Origin: Halobellus rufus
GTDB lineage: Archaea > Halobacteriota > Halobacteria > Halobacteriales > Haloferacaceae
Direction of reading: 5' to 3'
Length of the DNA stretch: 32,795 nt
NCBI RefSeq assembly: GCF_000739575.1
Contig: NZ_BBJO01000054.1
Span: 1 to 32,795 of the forward strand
The notes beneath the pieces were generated by a model, which saw only the letters and a program-made list of their open reading frames with translations, had not been told where the DNA came from and did no database searches. Below, in pieces: positions 15,199-22,496 of the stretch. Both the position numbers and the translations under genes were made by a program. The number at the start of each line of letters is the position of its first letter. Position 1 is the first letter of the stretch.

Positions 15199-16584
15199 TC
15201 AACGTTGTCGAATTCGCAATGGGATGCCTTCTTTTGATCGAGTCGTAACCCGCGGTTCAAGTTCAATTGCTTCGTCGTTCTCCCAATCAAATTGGAATTT
15301 CTGTCCGACCGTTGCTAGGACTACTTTTGCTTCTAAGAGAGCGAACTCCCGACCGATGCAAGTTCGACGTCCACCACCAAAGGGGGCATACGCAAAGTCG
15401 TGGAGTTCCTCCTCAAACTCATCAGTCCATCGTTCCGGGCGGAACGCCAGAGGTTCATCATAGAACCGTCCATCTCGATGAATATGGATTATCGATAGAT
15501 GGATCTCGTGGTCCTCGGGAATCCGATATCCACCGACTTCGACATCAGTGAGCGCCCGACGCGGAATCGTATGAACTGGTGGGTAGAGCCGTAGCGCCTC
15601 AGAGATTATTCGCTCTGTGAACTCCAAGTTTTGGAGGTCGTCGTAAGTGGGCGAGTCTCCATCGAGAACTGTGTCCAGTTCCGTATGAAGTTGCTCTTGG
15701 AGGTCTGGGTTCGTCGCCAGCGCGTACCAAGTAAATGCAAGAGCTGCGGCGGTCGTCTCGTGCCCCGCAAAAACCATAGTGATCAGTTGATCTTCGATCT
15801 CTTCGATTGTGAGATCTGTTTCATCCGCCCTATTACGCGCCTTTTGGAGCTGTGTGAGCAGGTCTGGAGTATTTGAGTGAGCAGCCTGCTTAGAGCTCGA
15901 TTGGTCCTTGGACCCACTTGCCTCGTCGCCTGAGATTCTTGTTCGGTCGCTTCCTTCTTCGAGTAATCTTCGAACCTCCTGACGGAGGCGCTTCGTGGAT
16001 TGATTGAATCGACGCCGTGCTGGTGTCGGAATCCACGGTGGCAGAATCCACGATGATGGTGTGAACCATTCGTTGAGTCCGTCAGCGGCATCCCGAAGTT
16101 CTTGATCCTCGCCTGGGACCAACGAACGACCGAACAGCGTGGAAAAGAGGACCTCCAGAGTGAGATTCTTCATCTCAGGCTCCATATCTAGTGTTTCACC
16201 CTCAATCCACGTCTCGAGACGTCGTTCGGTACACGCAACCATTTGCTCTGTGTAGCCTCTTATGTGGTCTCGGTAGAAGAGCGGTTGTAACATATCGCGC
16301 TGTTGTCGCCACTTCTGCCCCTCGACCGAAAGGAGACCGTTCCCGAACGCACGTTGATAGTCCTCGGTTTTCCCGAAGGCTTCGACATCAGACACGAGGA
16401 TACGGTCAAGATGGTCCGGGTGAGTGAAAACAAAGACATCGTCAACTGCCGGGAGAGCCATCCGGTAGATGTCTCCGCACTCCGACGTCGCCCGCTCTAC
16501 AAACGTGAATGGATCGCGAGCGAACTGGACAGCGTTTTTGAGGACCGGATAACCGGACGGTGCCGGTGGTAGTTGGGAGCTCAC
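15199..16584 (-). CDS. Cytochrome P450
   Basis: A 461-residue haem-thiolate monooxygenase. All P450 hallmarks are present: the I-helix oxygen-binding motif AGHETT (273-278), the K-helix ExxR in EALR (329-332), the PERW segment (about 383-386), and the haem loop FGGGRRTCIG (402-411) with axial Cys409. It is probably soluble, since no N-terminal anchor is seen. The start is GTG at 16584 and no nearby ATG is better. The substrate cannot be told, and no ferredoxin or reductase partner is encoded nearby. It is divergently arranged with the FilR1-type regulator (162 bases between starts), which makes that protein its likely regulator. A TATA-like TTTACATATA sits ~25 bases upstream. This pair looks like cargo in the plasmid backbone. 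Confidence 0.92.
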   Translation of the reverse strand: MSSQLPPAPSGYPVLKNAVQFARDPFTFVERATSECGDIYRMALPAVDDVFVFTHPDHLDRILVSDVEAFGKTEDYQRAFGNGLLSVEGQKWRQQRDMLQPLFYRDHIRGYTEQMVACTERRLETWIEGETLDMEPEMKNLTLEVLFSTLFGRSLVPGEDQELRDAADGLNEWFTPSSWILPPWIPTPARRRFNQSTKRLRQEVRRLLEEGSDRTRISGDEASGSKDQSSSKQAAHSNTPDLLTQLQKARNRADETDLTIEEIEDQLITMVFAGHETTAAALAFTWYALATNPDLQEQLHTELDTVLDGDSPTYDDLQNLEFTERIISEALRLYPPVHTIPRRALTDVEVGGYRIPEDHEIHLSIIHIHRDGRFYDEPLAFRPERWTDEFEEELHDFAYAPFGGGRRTCIGREFALLEAKVVLATVGQKFQFDWENDEAIELEPRVTTRSKEGIPLRIRQR

Positions 16585-16599
16585 GATAGTCGCTCTTTG

Positions 16600-16612
16600 T
16601 ATCAGTATATGT
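16600..16612 (-). promoter_or_regulatory. TATA element of the P450 gene
   Basis: The minus strand reads TTTTTACATATACTG, about 25 bases upstream of the GTG start, consistent with a leaderless transcript. Confidence 0.45.
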
Positions 16613-16697
16613 AAAAAGTACCGCTGAGAGACGGGTTTCGGTTGGGTTTTGAAAGGGATGGGTATTCGAATAAGCTCGATTCAATATCAGATTTGTG

Positions 16698-16707
16698 CGA
16701 TATATTC
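16698..16707 (+). promoter_or_regulatory. TATA element of the divergent regulator gene
   Basis: GCGATATATTCATAG on the plus strand contains GATATATT, ~40 bases upstream of the GTG at 16747. Together with the P450 TATA it defines a 162-base divergent promoter region in which one bound regulator could control both genes. Confidence 0.45.
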
Positions 16708-16746
16708 ATAGCGTTGGGTACGCAGTTTAGTAACGGGTGAAAACAA

Positions 16747-17829
16747 GTGACGCAGTCCGAGCGTGCGACCACAAATCCACTCACGGACGAACGGATCGTC
16801 GTCCGTGAATTTATTAGTGATCTTGCTGGGTCCACCTCTTTAGATATACTGCGTTCACTCGACGGGCGCGCAAAGACGGCCTCGACTATCGCAGAATCGG
16901 GGGAAATCACCCGACAGACGGTATCGAAACATCTCGTGCAACTTTCCGATTGGGGATTGACGAAAACAGCTGGTACGGGTGGATATGAACTGACGGCAGG
17001 CGGGAAAATCACGCTGGAAGCGTTCGAATCGTGTCCAGATGGTCTCGATCGCGAGCCACTCACCCAGCTAACTCGGTCGAGACATACTATCCCGTTGTTA
17101 CAAACGCTTGTAGAGCAACCCAGCCGTCCGAGCGAGTTGGTGGACACAACCAACGGGTCTCCGTCGCGTGCAACTGTTCGGAGAGCGTTACGGATGTTTG
17201 AGACGGAAGGATGGAGTGTAGAGAGCGACGGTGTTCACAGGCTCACGCCCGCTGGACAGCATACATTAGAACGGTATGAGGAACTGGCCGAGACAATCGA
17301 GCAGGTGTTGGATAAAGCACCTTGGTTCCAACGGCTCAGTCCAATTAGGACGGATATTCCAGTTCGAGCCCTCGCTGACGCAAAGCTGTATGTCTCCTCA
17401 CCCCACTCTCCAGGAATCGTCCTGGCGACAGCTCTCAAACTCTGCGATCCACGGCTTGACCACTTCCGCGTGTTGACATCGATCTTCAACCCGACACTCT
17501 TTAGCGCGTACGATAAACTGCTCAAACTTGGTCTGAAAGGGGAGGCGATCGTCGACGCCTCGCTCTACCAGCGACTCCATGAAGAGGAGATGGAGTACTT
17601 TCTGGACGACTCAAACTACGACAACTTTCAGATTTTCTGTCTCGACGAACCACTAACCCTCGGCATTGGGATCTACGACAGGGAGCAAATCGCGGTTGGG
17701 GCGTATAATAAAACGGGGGAGGGAGAACATATCGCGATGATCCTCAGTTCAAACGAAGCGGTAGTCCAATGGGGAGAAGATCTCTATAATCAGTACCAGA
17801 AGCAGGCTCGCGACCCTGCCGAGATGTAA
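16747..17829 (+). CDS. Tandem winged-HTH transcriptional regulator with FilR1-type C-terminal domain
   Basis: A 360-residue protein with a GTG start. Two winged HTH segments are visible: about residues 28-90 (around ITRQTVSKHLVQLSDWGL) and about 108-170 (around PSRATVRRALRMFETEGW). The C-terminal ~170 residues, with FRVLTSIFNP, a EAIVDASLYQRL helix, the NFQIFCLDEPLTLGIGIYDR strand pair and a WGEDLYNQY end, match the FilR1/DUF1724 sensor domain of archaeal regulators. It probably binds DNA in the shared intergenic region and controls the divergent P450 in response to an unknown ligand. The divergent arrangement is seen; the regulatory link is inferred. Confidence 0.8.
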   Translation: MTQSERATTNPLTDERIVVREFISDLAGSTSLDILRSLDGRAKTASTIAESGEITRQTVSKHLVQLSDWGLTKTAGTGGYELTAGGKITLEAFESCPDGLDREPLTQLTRSRHTIPLLQTLVEQPSRPSELVDTTNGSPSRATVRRALRMFETEGWSVESDGVHRLTPAGQHTLERYEELAETIEQVLDKAPWFQRLSPIRTDIPVRALADAKLYVSSPHSPGIVLATALKLCDPRLDHFRVLTSIFNPTLFSAYDKLLKLGLKGEAIVDASLYQRLHEEEMEYFLDDSNYDNFQIFCLDEPLTLGIGIYDREQIAVGAYNKTGEGEHIAMILSSNEAVVQWGEDLYNQYQKQARDPAEM

Positions 17830-17909
17830 ACGTATCAGTCCATATCGCTCTCTCAATAGGCGAGGTGTACCTGCGTAGAACAGCTTGAGGGGTTGTTGTG
17901 TGGATATTT

Positions 17910-18896
17910 CTAAAAAGGCGGAAGACGGCCTATTAGCGTTGTTTTGAGGTCGTCAGCCCACGCCGACTGTCGTGACGCCAGTTCCTCTTTGAGGGAATCT
18001 CGTTTGGCTTCAGCTGTCTGCTGAGTTTCGCGCTCCGTTTTCAACTCGTCTTGGAGGTCATTCGGAGAGAGTGAAGCATACTCTACTGGCGGAGCGCTGA
18101 GGACGTTCCCACCATATCCGGTCGAGATACCGAATACGGCCCCGATTGCTTGCTCGATTTTACGGATTCGGGTACGTGAAGTGTCGATGGTGTCTCGAGC
18201 ATCGTAGTACTCCCTCACTTGCTTCTTGTACGCTGAGGGGGGTGAGTGCTCTTCGAGATTGTCCAGTGCAGTGAGTACCTCGTCAATAGGGATGTCGCGT
18301 TCTGTGAGGAAGTCGACCGCGTCATCACCGATGAAGACACGAATCCGGTCACTCGGAACCGACCGGAGATGGTGACCGATGGGGAGATCGTGGTCATCCA
18401 TGGGGAGGAAAGGTGTGGCGAGCGTTGAGCTCACCCAGTTGATGATCGTATCGACGAGTTCGTCGGGATCGGGGCGGTACTGTCTGACATATCCGCCATA
18501 GCTGTTCCGGGAATTCTCGATTATCTTCTCCTGCGTTGTGACGCGAAGCCCCCACCACGTGTCGGTAAGCGTTCGATAAACGTCCACCTGGACGTGGAGA
18601 TATGCGTAATCGAGTTTGTCGGCCTCGCAGGTGAACGTCCATTCGTCAAGTCCCTCACTGGCGTCGAGCGTTGTTATTTGATTCTCATCGATGTCTGTCG
18701 GTGGTCCCCCAGAGTGGCCGGTGGTCGATGACTCAGCTGAAGTTTCCGATTCGGCTGGCGTAGAGGCGTCGTCATTTGGAGGAGTCGGTGACGAAGATGA
18801 GCTGTCGGAGTCGTCTGGTGACGCGGTCTTGGCGGTTGATGTGCTGTTGTTATCTGAATGAGCGAGGGAACTGAGGGTTGATTGCTTGGATGTCAT
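17910..18896 (-). CDS. Hypothetical protein with C-terminal coiled coil
   Basis: A 328-residue protein from the ATG at 18896 (MTSKQSTLSS). A longer open frame upstream overlaps the previous gene and is rejected. The first ~95 residues are Ser/Thr/Asp-rich and disordered. A folded middle part follows (with WTFTCEADKLDYAYLHVQVD and WWGLRVTTQEK), then a coiled coil near the C-terminus (LQDELKTERETQQTAEAKRD). It is the last gene of a three-gene minus-strand operon that starts just after inverted-repeat copy 2. The family is not recognised. Confidence 0.65.
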   Translation of the reverse strand: MTSKQSTLSSLAHSDNNSTSTAKTASPDDSDSSSSSPTPPNDDASTPAESETSAESSTTGHSGGPPTDIDENQITTLDASEGLDEWTFTCEADKLDYAYLHVQVDVYRTLTDTWWGLRVTTQEKIIENSRNSYGGYVRQYRPDPDELVDTIINWVSSTLATPFLPMDDHDLPIGHHLRSVPSDRIRVFIGDDAVDFLTERDIPIDEVLTALDNLEEHSPPSAYKKQVREYYDARDTIDTSRTRIRKIEQAIGAVFGISTGYGGNVLSAPPVEYASLSPNDLQDELKTERETQQTAEAKRDSLKEELASRQSAWADDLKTTLIGRLPPF

Positions 18897-18933
18897 AGGT
18901 GAAGGACCACTTGAAGCGGTGGTATGTTCGTGA

Positions 18934-19188
18934 CTACTCCGACTGCTCGTCGGCAAGTTCTCGGGCTCGTCTCGCGAGAAGTCGTTGTACCCACGTTCGG
19001 TTTTTGTGCTGGTTCTCGTAAGCGAGGTACTGCTGGATCGTCTCTCGGGAATGCATACAGTGGAGGCCCGCCTTAATAAGGCGGGCGTTGGACGTGTCGA
19101 GAAATCGTTTCGGTGGGAGTTCCTCGAGGATCTTGTCGTCTGAGTCAGTCCCGATATCTTCGACTCCATTGGATGACGCCTTACTCAT
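18934..19188 (-). CDS. Small hypothetical protein
   Basis: An 84-residue protein. The first half is acidic and the second half is helical and basic (SRETIQQYLAYENQHKNRTW, then VQRLLARRARELAD). Its start overlaps the stop of the preceding gene by 8 bases, the mark of translational coupling, which supports it as real against the longer alternative frame across 18897-19169. The gene after it starts 37 bases beyond its stop. I do not recognise the family; the charged C-terminal helices could bind nucleic acid or a partner protein. Confidence 0.65.
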   Translation of the reverse strand: MSKASSNGVEDIGTDSDDKILEELPPKRFLDTSNARLIKAGLHCMHSRETIQQYLAYENQHKNRTWVQRLLARRARELADEQSE

Positions 19189-19456
19189 AGGCCGAAGGTG
19201 GGGTGTGGATCGTCGGCGGGTCAGGCCACGTCTCTACTTCCTCCTGGACGGCTGTGAGGACGGTTTGCGCTTGCCTCGAATGTGAATCCTCGTTCGCCGG
19301 CGGGTCGATGAGTACCTGGAGTTCGAGGACATCTTCAAGTTCGATCTCCGGAACAGTGTGGTAGAGCGTGCGGAGGACCTTGTCTCGGATAGTTACAGGC
19401 GAGTCACCGGCTTGTGCGATCGTGTCTGGGTCGATAGTCGAGGCAGCAGTTGACAT
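19181..19456 (-). CDS. Small hypothetical protein, first gene of a three-gene operon
   Basis: A 91-residue acidic protein from the ATG at 19456; a GTG at 19465 is the alternative. It has a predicted alpha/beta core (VTIRDKVLRTLYHTV, then EIELEDVLELQVLIDPP) and no motif I recognise. It starts 85 bases downstream of inverted-repeat copy 2 and overlaps the next gene by 8 bases, so the three genes from here to 17910 are one transcription unit that the repeat could control. Confidence 0.6.
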   Translation of the reverse strand: MSTAASTIDPDTIAQAGDSPVTIRDKVLRTLYHTVPEIELEDVLELQVLIDPPANEDSHSRQAQTVLTAVQEEVETWPDPPTIHTPPSAYE

Positions 19457-19540
19457 ATGAAGCACTTCACCTGCTTAGCGGTGGAGAAAAACCCGCGTTT
19501 CTGGGTGATTTTCCGTTCAGAGGTGGTAGCGTTCTCCGTA

Positions 19541-19583
19541 GTTACCCCACGAAATCCGTTGTGGATCCTTATCGTGGGGTAAC
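19541..19583. promoter_or_regulatory. Long-spaced inverted repeat, copy 2 of 3
   Basis: GTTACCCCAC at 19541-19550 and GTGGGGTAAC at 19574-19583 lie 23 bases apart; here the arms extend one base inward (G/C) to 11 bp. It lies between the stop of the TGT-like gene (19593) and the start of the three-gene operon (19456). The spacer differs from copies 1 and 3 while the arms are identical. Confidence 0.6.
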
Positions 19584-19592
19584 GCGAGGAGG

Positions 19593-20651
19593 CTAATCAC
19601 CGTTGATACGCGTGAGTCCCTCTTGATACTCGATCCGCTTCCGTTCCGACTCGTTGCGGTACGCGAGCGTCCATCCGTTCTCATACTCGACCACGATCGC
19701 ATCCTCGAGAGGGTCGTAGTCGGGATTCTCCGGATCGTAGACCGGTGCATCGTCAGGAGCGAAGGGACTCGGCTTTTCGTAGATATTTCGCCCGCTCGCT
19801 GCCCAGACGGGGTCCTGTGGCTCCTGAACCGCTTCTCCGTAGACGTCACAGGGGGTCGTCTCCGGCCAGAGATCGCGCTCCTGCCAGAAGGCACGCATCT
19901 CACGGAGACTCCGACGGACAGTCTCACGAATCCCGAGATGGTCGGCGGATTGCCAGCCATCGCGACTCCAGTACTCTCCGAGGTAGGCGACCTTGGCTGG
20001 TCCGTTCCAGTCCATTCCGACGATGTTCGCCGGCGGCGCATTCGTGAGTGTTGGCTGCGTGAGGTCTTGGAGCGCCTCGTACTGGATGGGGGGACTCCCG
20101 CCGAGGAGATGAATATGACGGTCACGCCAGTCCACTGGGTCGCTGTAGTCGTCTGCGTGGAGGGATGAATAGCCGAGCGGATACCCGAGGACGAGGTCGT
20201 CGTCGATGATCTCGATTGCCTCGCGACACTTCGGGACGATAATGTACGTTGTCGACGGGAACTCTTCGCGGAGGTCGCGAGCGAGCTGGGTGTACTCGCA
20301 GGCGTCCTGTGGCGTCTCAGCGTCACCGATGACGGCCACATCGGGTTCGTACTCGCGAAACCGGTCGACGTATCGGTCGGGATCGGGGTCGTGGAACTTG
20401 TTGTCGAGCATAACCACCGGGAGGTCGACATTCCGGTAGGAGTCGATCTGGAGGCGATAGTCCTCACGGATGCCCGTGGTGAAGCCAAGTTTGTAGGCGT
20501 CTGTGGCGAACGGCGCTCTGAAGAGGAAGCCGATATATGCGGGGCGACGGGCCGACTCGAGGGTGTCCGGCTCGGGTGCCGCGTGCGGTGGCGTGAACGG
20601 ACGTTGCGGCTCAGCCGCAGCCGAGGCTACCTGAAGGGAACTAGAAGCCAT
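19593..20651 (-). CDS. Haloarchaeal DUF6610-type protein, possible TGT/DpdA-like fold
   Basis: A 352-residue protein with a disordered N-terminus (1-35). I recall this family as DUF6610, found on haloarchaeal mobile DNA. Some segments suggest a TIM-barrel related to tRNA-guanine transglycosylase and its DNA-modifying relatives (DpdA): LPVVMLDNKF (77-86), a YEPDVAVIGDAETPQD strand-loop (101-116), YIIVPKCREAIEII (136-149) and HIHLLGGSPP (179-188), which resembles the TGT HLLGxGxP strand. This fold assignment is my inference from short patterns and needs a profile search. It is the last gene of the methyltransferase / zinc-ribbon / PP-loop operon, although 187 bases separate it from the PP-loop gene and may hold its own promoter (CTCAAGATATG on the minus strand near 20795). 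Confidence 0.6.
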   Translation of the reverse strand: MASSSLQVASAAAEPQRPFTPPHAAPEPDTLESARRPAYIGFLFRAPFATDAYKLGFTTGIREDYRLQIDSYRNVDLPVVMLDNKFHDPDPDRYVDRFREYEPDVAVIGDAETPQDACEYTQLARDLREEFPSTTYIIVPKCREAIEIIDDDLVLGYPLGYSSLHADDYSDPVDWRDRHIHLLGGSPPIQYEALQDLTQPTLTNAPPANIVGMDWNGPAKVAYLGEYWSRDGWQSADHLGIRETVRRSLREMRAFWQERDLWPETTPCDVYGEAVQEPQDPVWAASGRNIYEKPSPFAPDDAPVYDPENPDYDPLEDAIVVEYENGWTLAYRNESERKRIEYQEGLTRINGD

Positions 20652-20838
20652 ACGCGGGTGGTGTGAACAGCTGGTTGCAGCGATACTTGACGAACGATAC
20701 GGATGCCGTGCTGTGCAGCGGCTCAGGCCAGCTGCCGCGAAGAAAGACTCGCGAGACAGGTACTGTCCCGAGAGATGGAGGATTTCATATCTTGAGAGTT
20801 CGAGCGTTCAGGTGACGAGTTGTGGTCCAGAGCGACGG

Positions 20839-21765
20839 TTAGGAGGTATTGCACTGATGGCGCTGCTCGCAACTCTGGCAGAGGAGCATCTGGTCAGGAT
20901 CGTCCATCGCCTCGCGTTCGTGGTCTTTCAGTCGGTTATGGCCCCAGCGGTTGTACGCCTCGTCGGGTCCGTCGTCCAGGGCGGCGAACGCGCCGACGGT
21001 TGCTTCGAGACAGAGAATGCGCCGATAGACATCGGGATAGAAGAGCCGGATCATCCTGAGTTCTTTCCGTTTGGAGAACGCCCCACAGAGGCATTCTCCC
21101 GAGGTTTCGAGCGTCTCCTTTACGGGTGACATCGGGAGGTCGAGGCTGCGTCGGTAGCGGCGAACATCGAGTGGAGTGAATTCGACGAGCGGAGAGATCG
21201 TCGGATGGCCAAGGAACTCCTGCTGACCGCTCGCGTCGACGTTTTCCATCCGGTTCTGCGATTCGTGCCGGGCGACACCGGAGATGAGAAGGAGGTCGTC
21301 CTCAAGCATCTTCAGGAAGCGCGAGAGCGGCTTCTCCTTGAGATTCCAGTACATATACTTGTGCGCTCCGGGGCCAGGGAAGCCAAATCGCTGGATGAGC
21401 GTCGTGTATTCCTCGTGCGGCCGACGGTACTCGTGCTCTTGGCCCGGATCGTCGCAGGGCGCCCCAACCTCGTAGTACGGGATGTCGAGCGCTTCTGCTC
21501 GCTCCTCGACAAATGCGGTCGTCTCCGGGATGCCGATCCCGGTGTTGATGTGGATGATACCATCCAGATCGAGGTAGTGAGATTGATAGACAACGTGCAT
21601 CGCAGTCAATGAATCGTGGCCGCCGGAGACGAGCGCGTAGACACGGTCTGTTTCAGGGGCGGCCTTGATCACGCGACGGGCGGTGTTCGCGGCCTCGGCG
21701 TCGACGTCGTCGGGGAAACCCAGCCGGAAGTCCGACGTCGACGAGACGGCGGCAGTAGAGCTCAT
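20839..21765 (-). CDS. PAPS-reductase/DndC-like PP-loop ATPase
   Basis: A 308-residue protein of the adenine nucleotide alpha hydrolase class. The PP-loop is VSGGHDSLTA (46-55, canonical SGGxDS). The following HINTGIGIPETT fits the family's ribose-binding strand. Cysteines at 225, 227, 296, 299 and 305 (CLC and CQSCEQRHQC) could bind an iron-sulfur cluster or zinc, as in DndC-type sulfur-transfer enzymes. These enzymes adenylate or reduce a substrate; no PAPS pathway genes are nearby, so nucleic-acid modification is a better guess than sulfate assimilation. Its ATG overlaps the stop of the zinc-ribbon gene upstream by four bases (ATGA), so they are translationally coupled. Confidence 0.8.
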   Translation of the reverse strand: MSSTAAVSSTSDFRLGFPDDVDAEAANTARRVIKAAPETDRVYALVSGGHDSLTAMHVVYQSHYLDLDGIIHINTGIGIPETTAFVEERAEALDIPYYEVGAPCDDPGQEHEYRRPHEEYTTLIQRFGFPGPGAHKYMYWNLKEKPLSRFLKMLEDDLLLISGVARHESQNRMENVDASGQQEFLGHPTISPLVEFTPLDVRRYRRSLDLPMSPVKETLETSGECLCGAFSKRKELRMIRLFYPDVYRRILCLEATVGAFAALDDGPDEAYNRWGHNRLKDHEREAMDDPDQMLLCQSCEQRHQCNTS

Positions 21766-22112
21766 ACTGAGGCGTCGTGCTCGAGGTTGTTTGTGAGGGC
21801 GAGCCAGAGAGCGTATGCGGCGTGGCGGTAGAGGACGGTCTCACACTCGGGACACCAGTACTCGACGGTGCCGAGTCGATCGAGGGCGGCGCTGAACGCG
21901 CTCGACCCATCGTGATGAATCGCGCATTCCTCGTTCAGATGCATCTCGTGGAGGTGGGACGTCCCACACTCGGGACAGGGCTGACCCGGCTCCCAGTCGT
22001 CGCGTGCGATGGCTGTGACGCAGTACGGTTCGTCGCTTGGACGGGACCCAGTGAGCTGGTAGGAGGTCTCGCTGCGGGCGTCGGGGGACGTGGTGGAGCC
22101 TGTCTCGGTCAT
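21762..22112 (-). CDS. Zinc-ribbon protein coupled to the PP-loop ATPase
   Basis: A 116-residue protein from the ATG at 22112 (MTETGSTTS). Two CxxC knuckles (CPEC near residue 46 and CPEC near residue 91) bracket a His-rich segment (HLHEMHLNEECAIHH), suggesting one zinc site with histidine/cysteine ligands. The stop overlaps the PP-loop gene start by four bases, so the two proteins are probably made in equal amounts and may form a complex. I know no function for it. Confidence 0.7.
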   Translation of the reverse strand: MTETGSTTSPDARSETSYQLTGSRPSDEPYCVTAIARDDWEPGQPCPECGTSHLHEMHLNEECAIHHDGSSAFSAALDRLGTVEYWCPECETVLYRHAAYALWLALTNNLEHDASV

Positions 22113-22123
22113 ATGGATCACGC

Positions 22124-22140
22124 AGCCCGTTCGACGGGCT
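22124..22140. other. Short hairpin between the two zinc-ribbon genes
   Basis: AGCCCG (22124-22129) and CGGGCT (22135-22140) pair across a five-base loop in the 75-base gap between the two zinc-ribbon genes. It may affect processing or partial termination of the operon transcript. There is no T-run on the transcript strand. Confidence 0.3.
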
Positions 22141-22187
22141 TTCAGGCTCGAAGAGCGAGAAAAACACACCGAGCGAGGAGGGTGCTG

Positions 22188-22469
22188 TTAGAACGGTGGT
22201 TCGACGTCGATCGCTGCGACGTACTCGTTGATATTTTCCTGTGCTAACGGGGCATGAGGAGTGGGTTCGTCGTCAGTTGTTGGGATCGCACGAAGCGCCG
22301 AAGCGAAGGTGCAGTGTGGACAGTCGAACCAGTAGGTCGCGTCCTCGTTCGAGGCGGGGTCAGTGAAGATGATGATGAGCGGATCAGCTCCGCATTCGGG
22401 ACAGGCGTGGGCTGAGGCGCGCTGATGGTGTTGGCGGCGAGTTGTCGTAGAGTGAGCGCGAGAGGACAT
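22188..22469 (-). CDS. Small zinc-ribbon protein
   Basis: A 93-residue protein with a basic, His/Arg-rich start (TTRRQHHQRASAHA), then CPEC (near residue 23) and CPHC (near residue 50) knuckles around a hydrophobic strand (LIIIFTDP), and an acidic end. The basic arm would suit nucleic-acid contact. It begins 27 bases after the stop of the methyltransferase-like gene. The function is unknown, but it belongs to the same probable operon. Confidence 0.65.
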   Translation of the reverse strand: MSSRAHSTTTRRQHHQRASAHACPECGADPLIIIFTDPASNEDATYWFDCPHCTFASALRAIPTTDDEPTPHAPLAQENINEYVAAIDVEPPF

Positions 22470-22496
22470 AGTGTTGGGAAGGGTGGGGGACAGAGG

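Noticed and set aside
18897..19169. N-terminal extension of the 17910-18896 gene
   Set aside because: It overlaps the 84-residue gene, whose start overlaps the previous stop by 8 bases; the extension is Ser/Arg-rich and looks out of frame.
20839..21765. Assimilatory PAPS reductase (CysH)
   Set aside because: No other sulfate-assimilation gene is present, and the protein is coupled to a zinc-ribbon gene within a methyltransferase operon.
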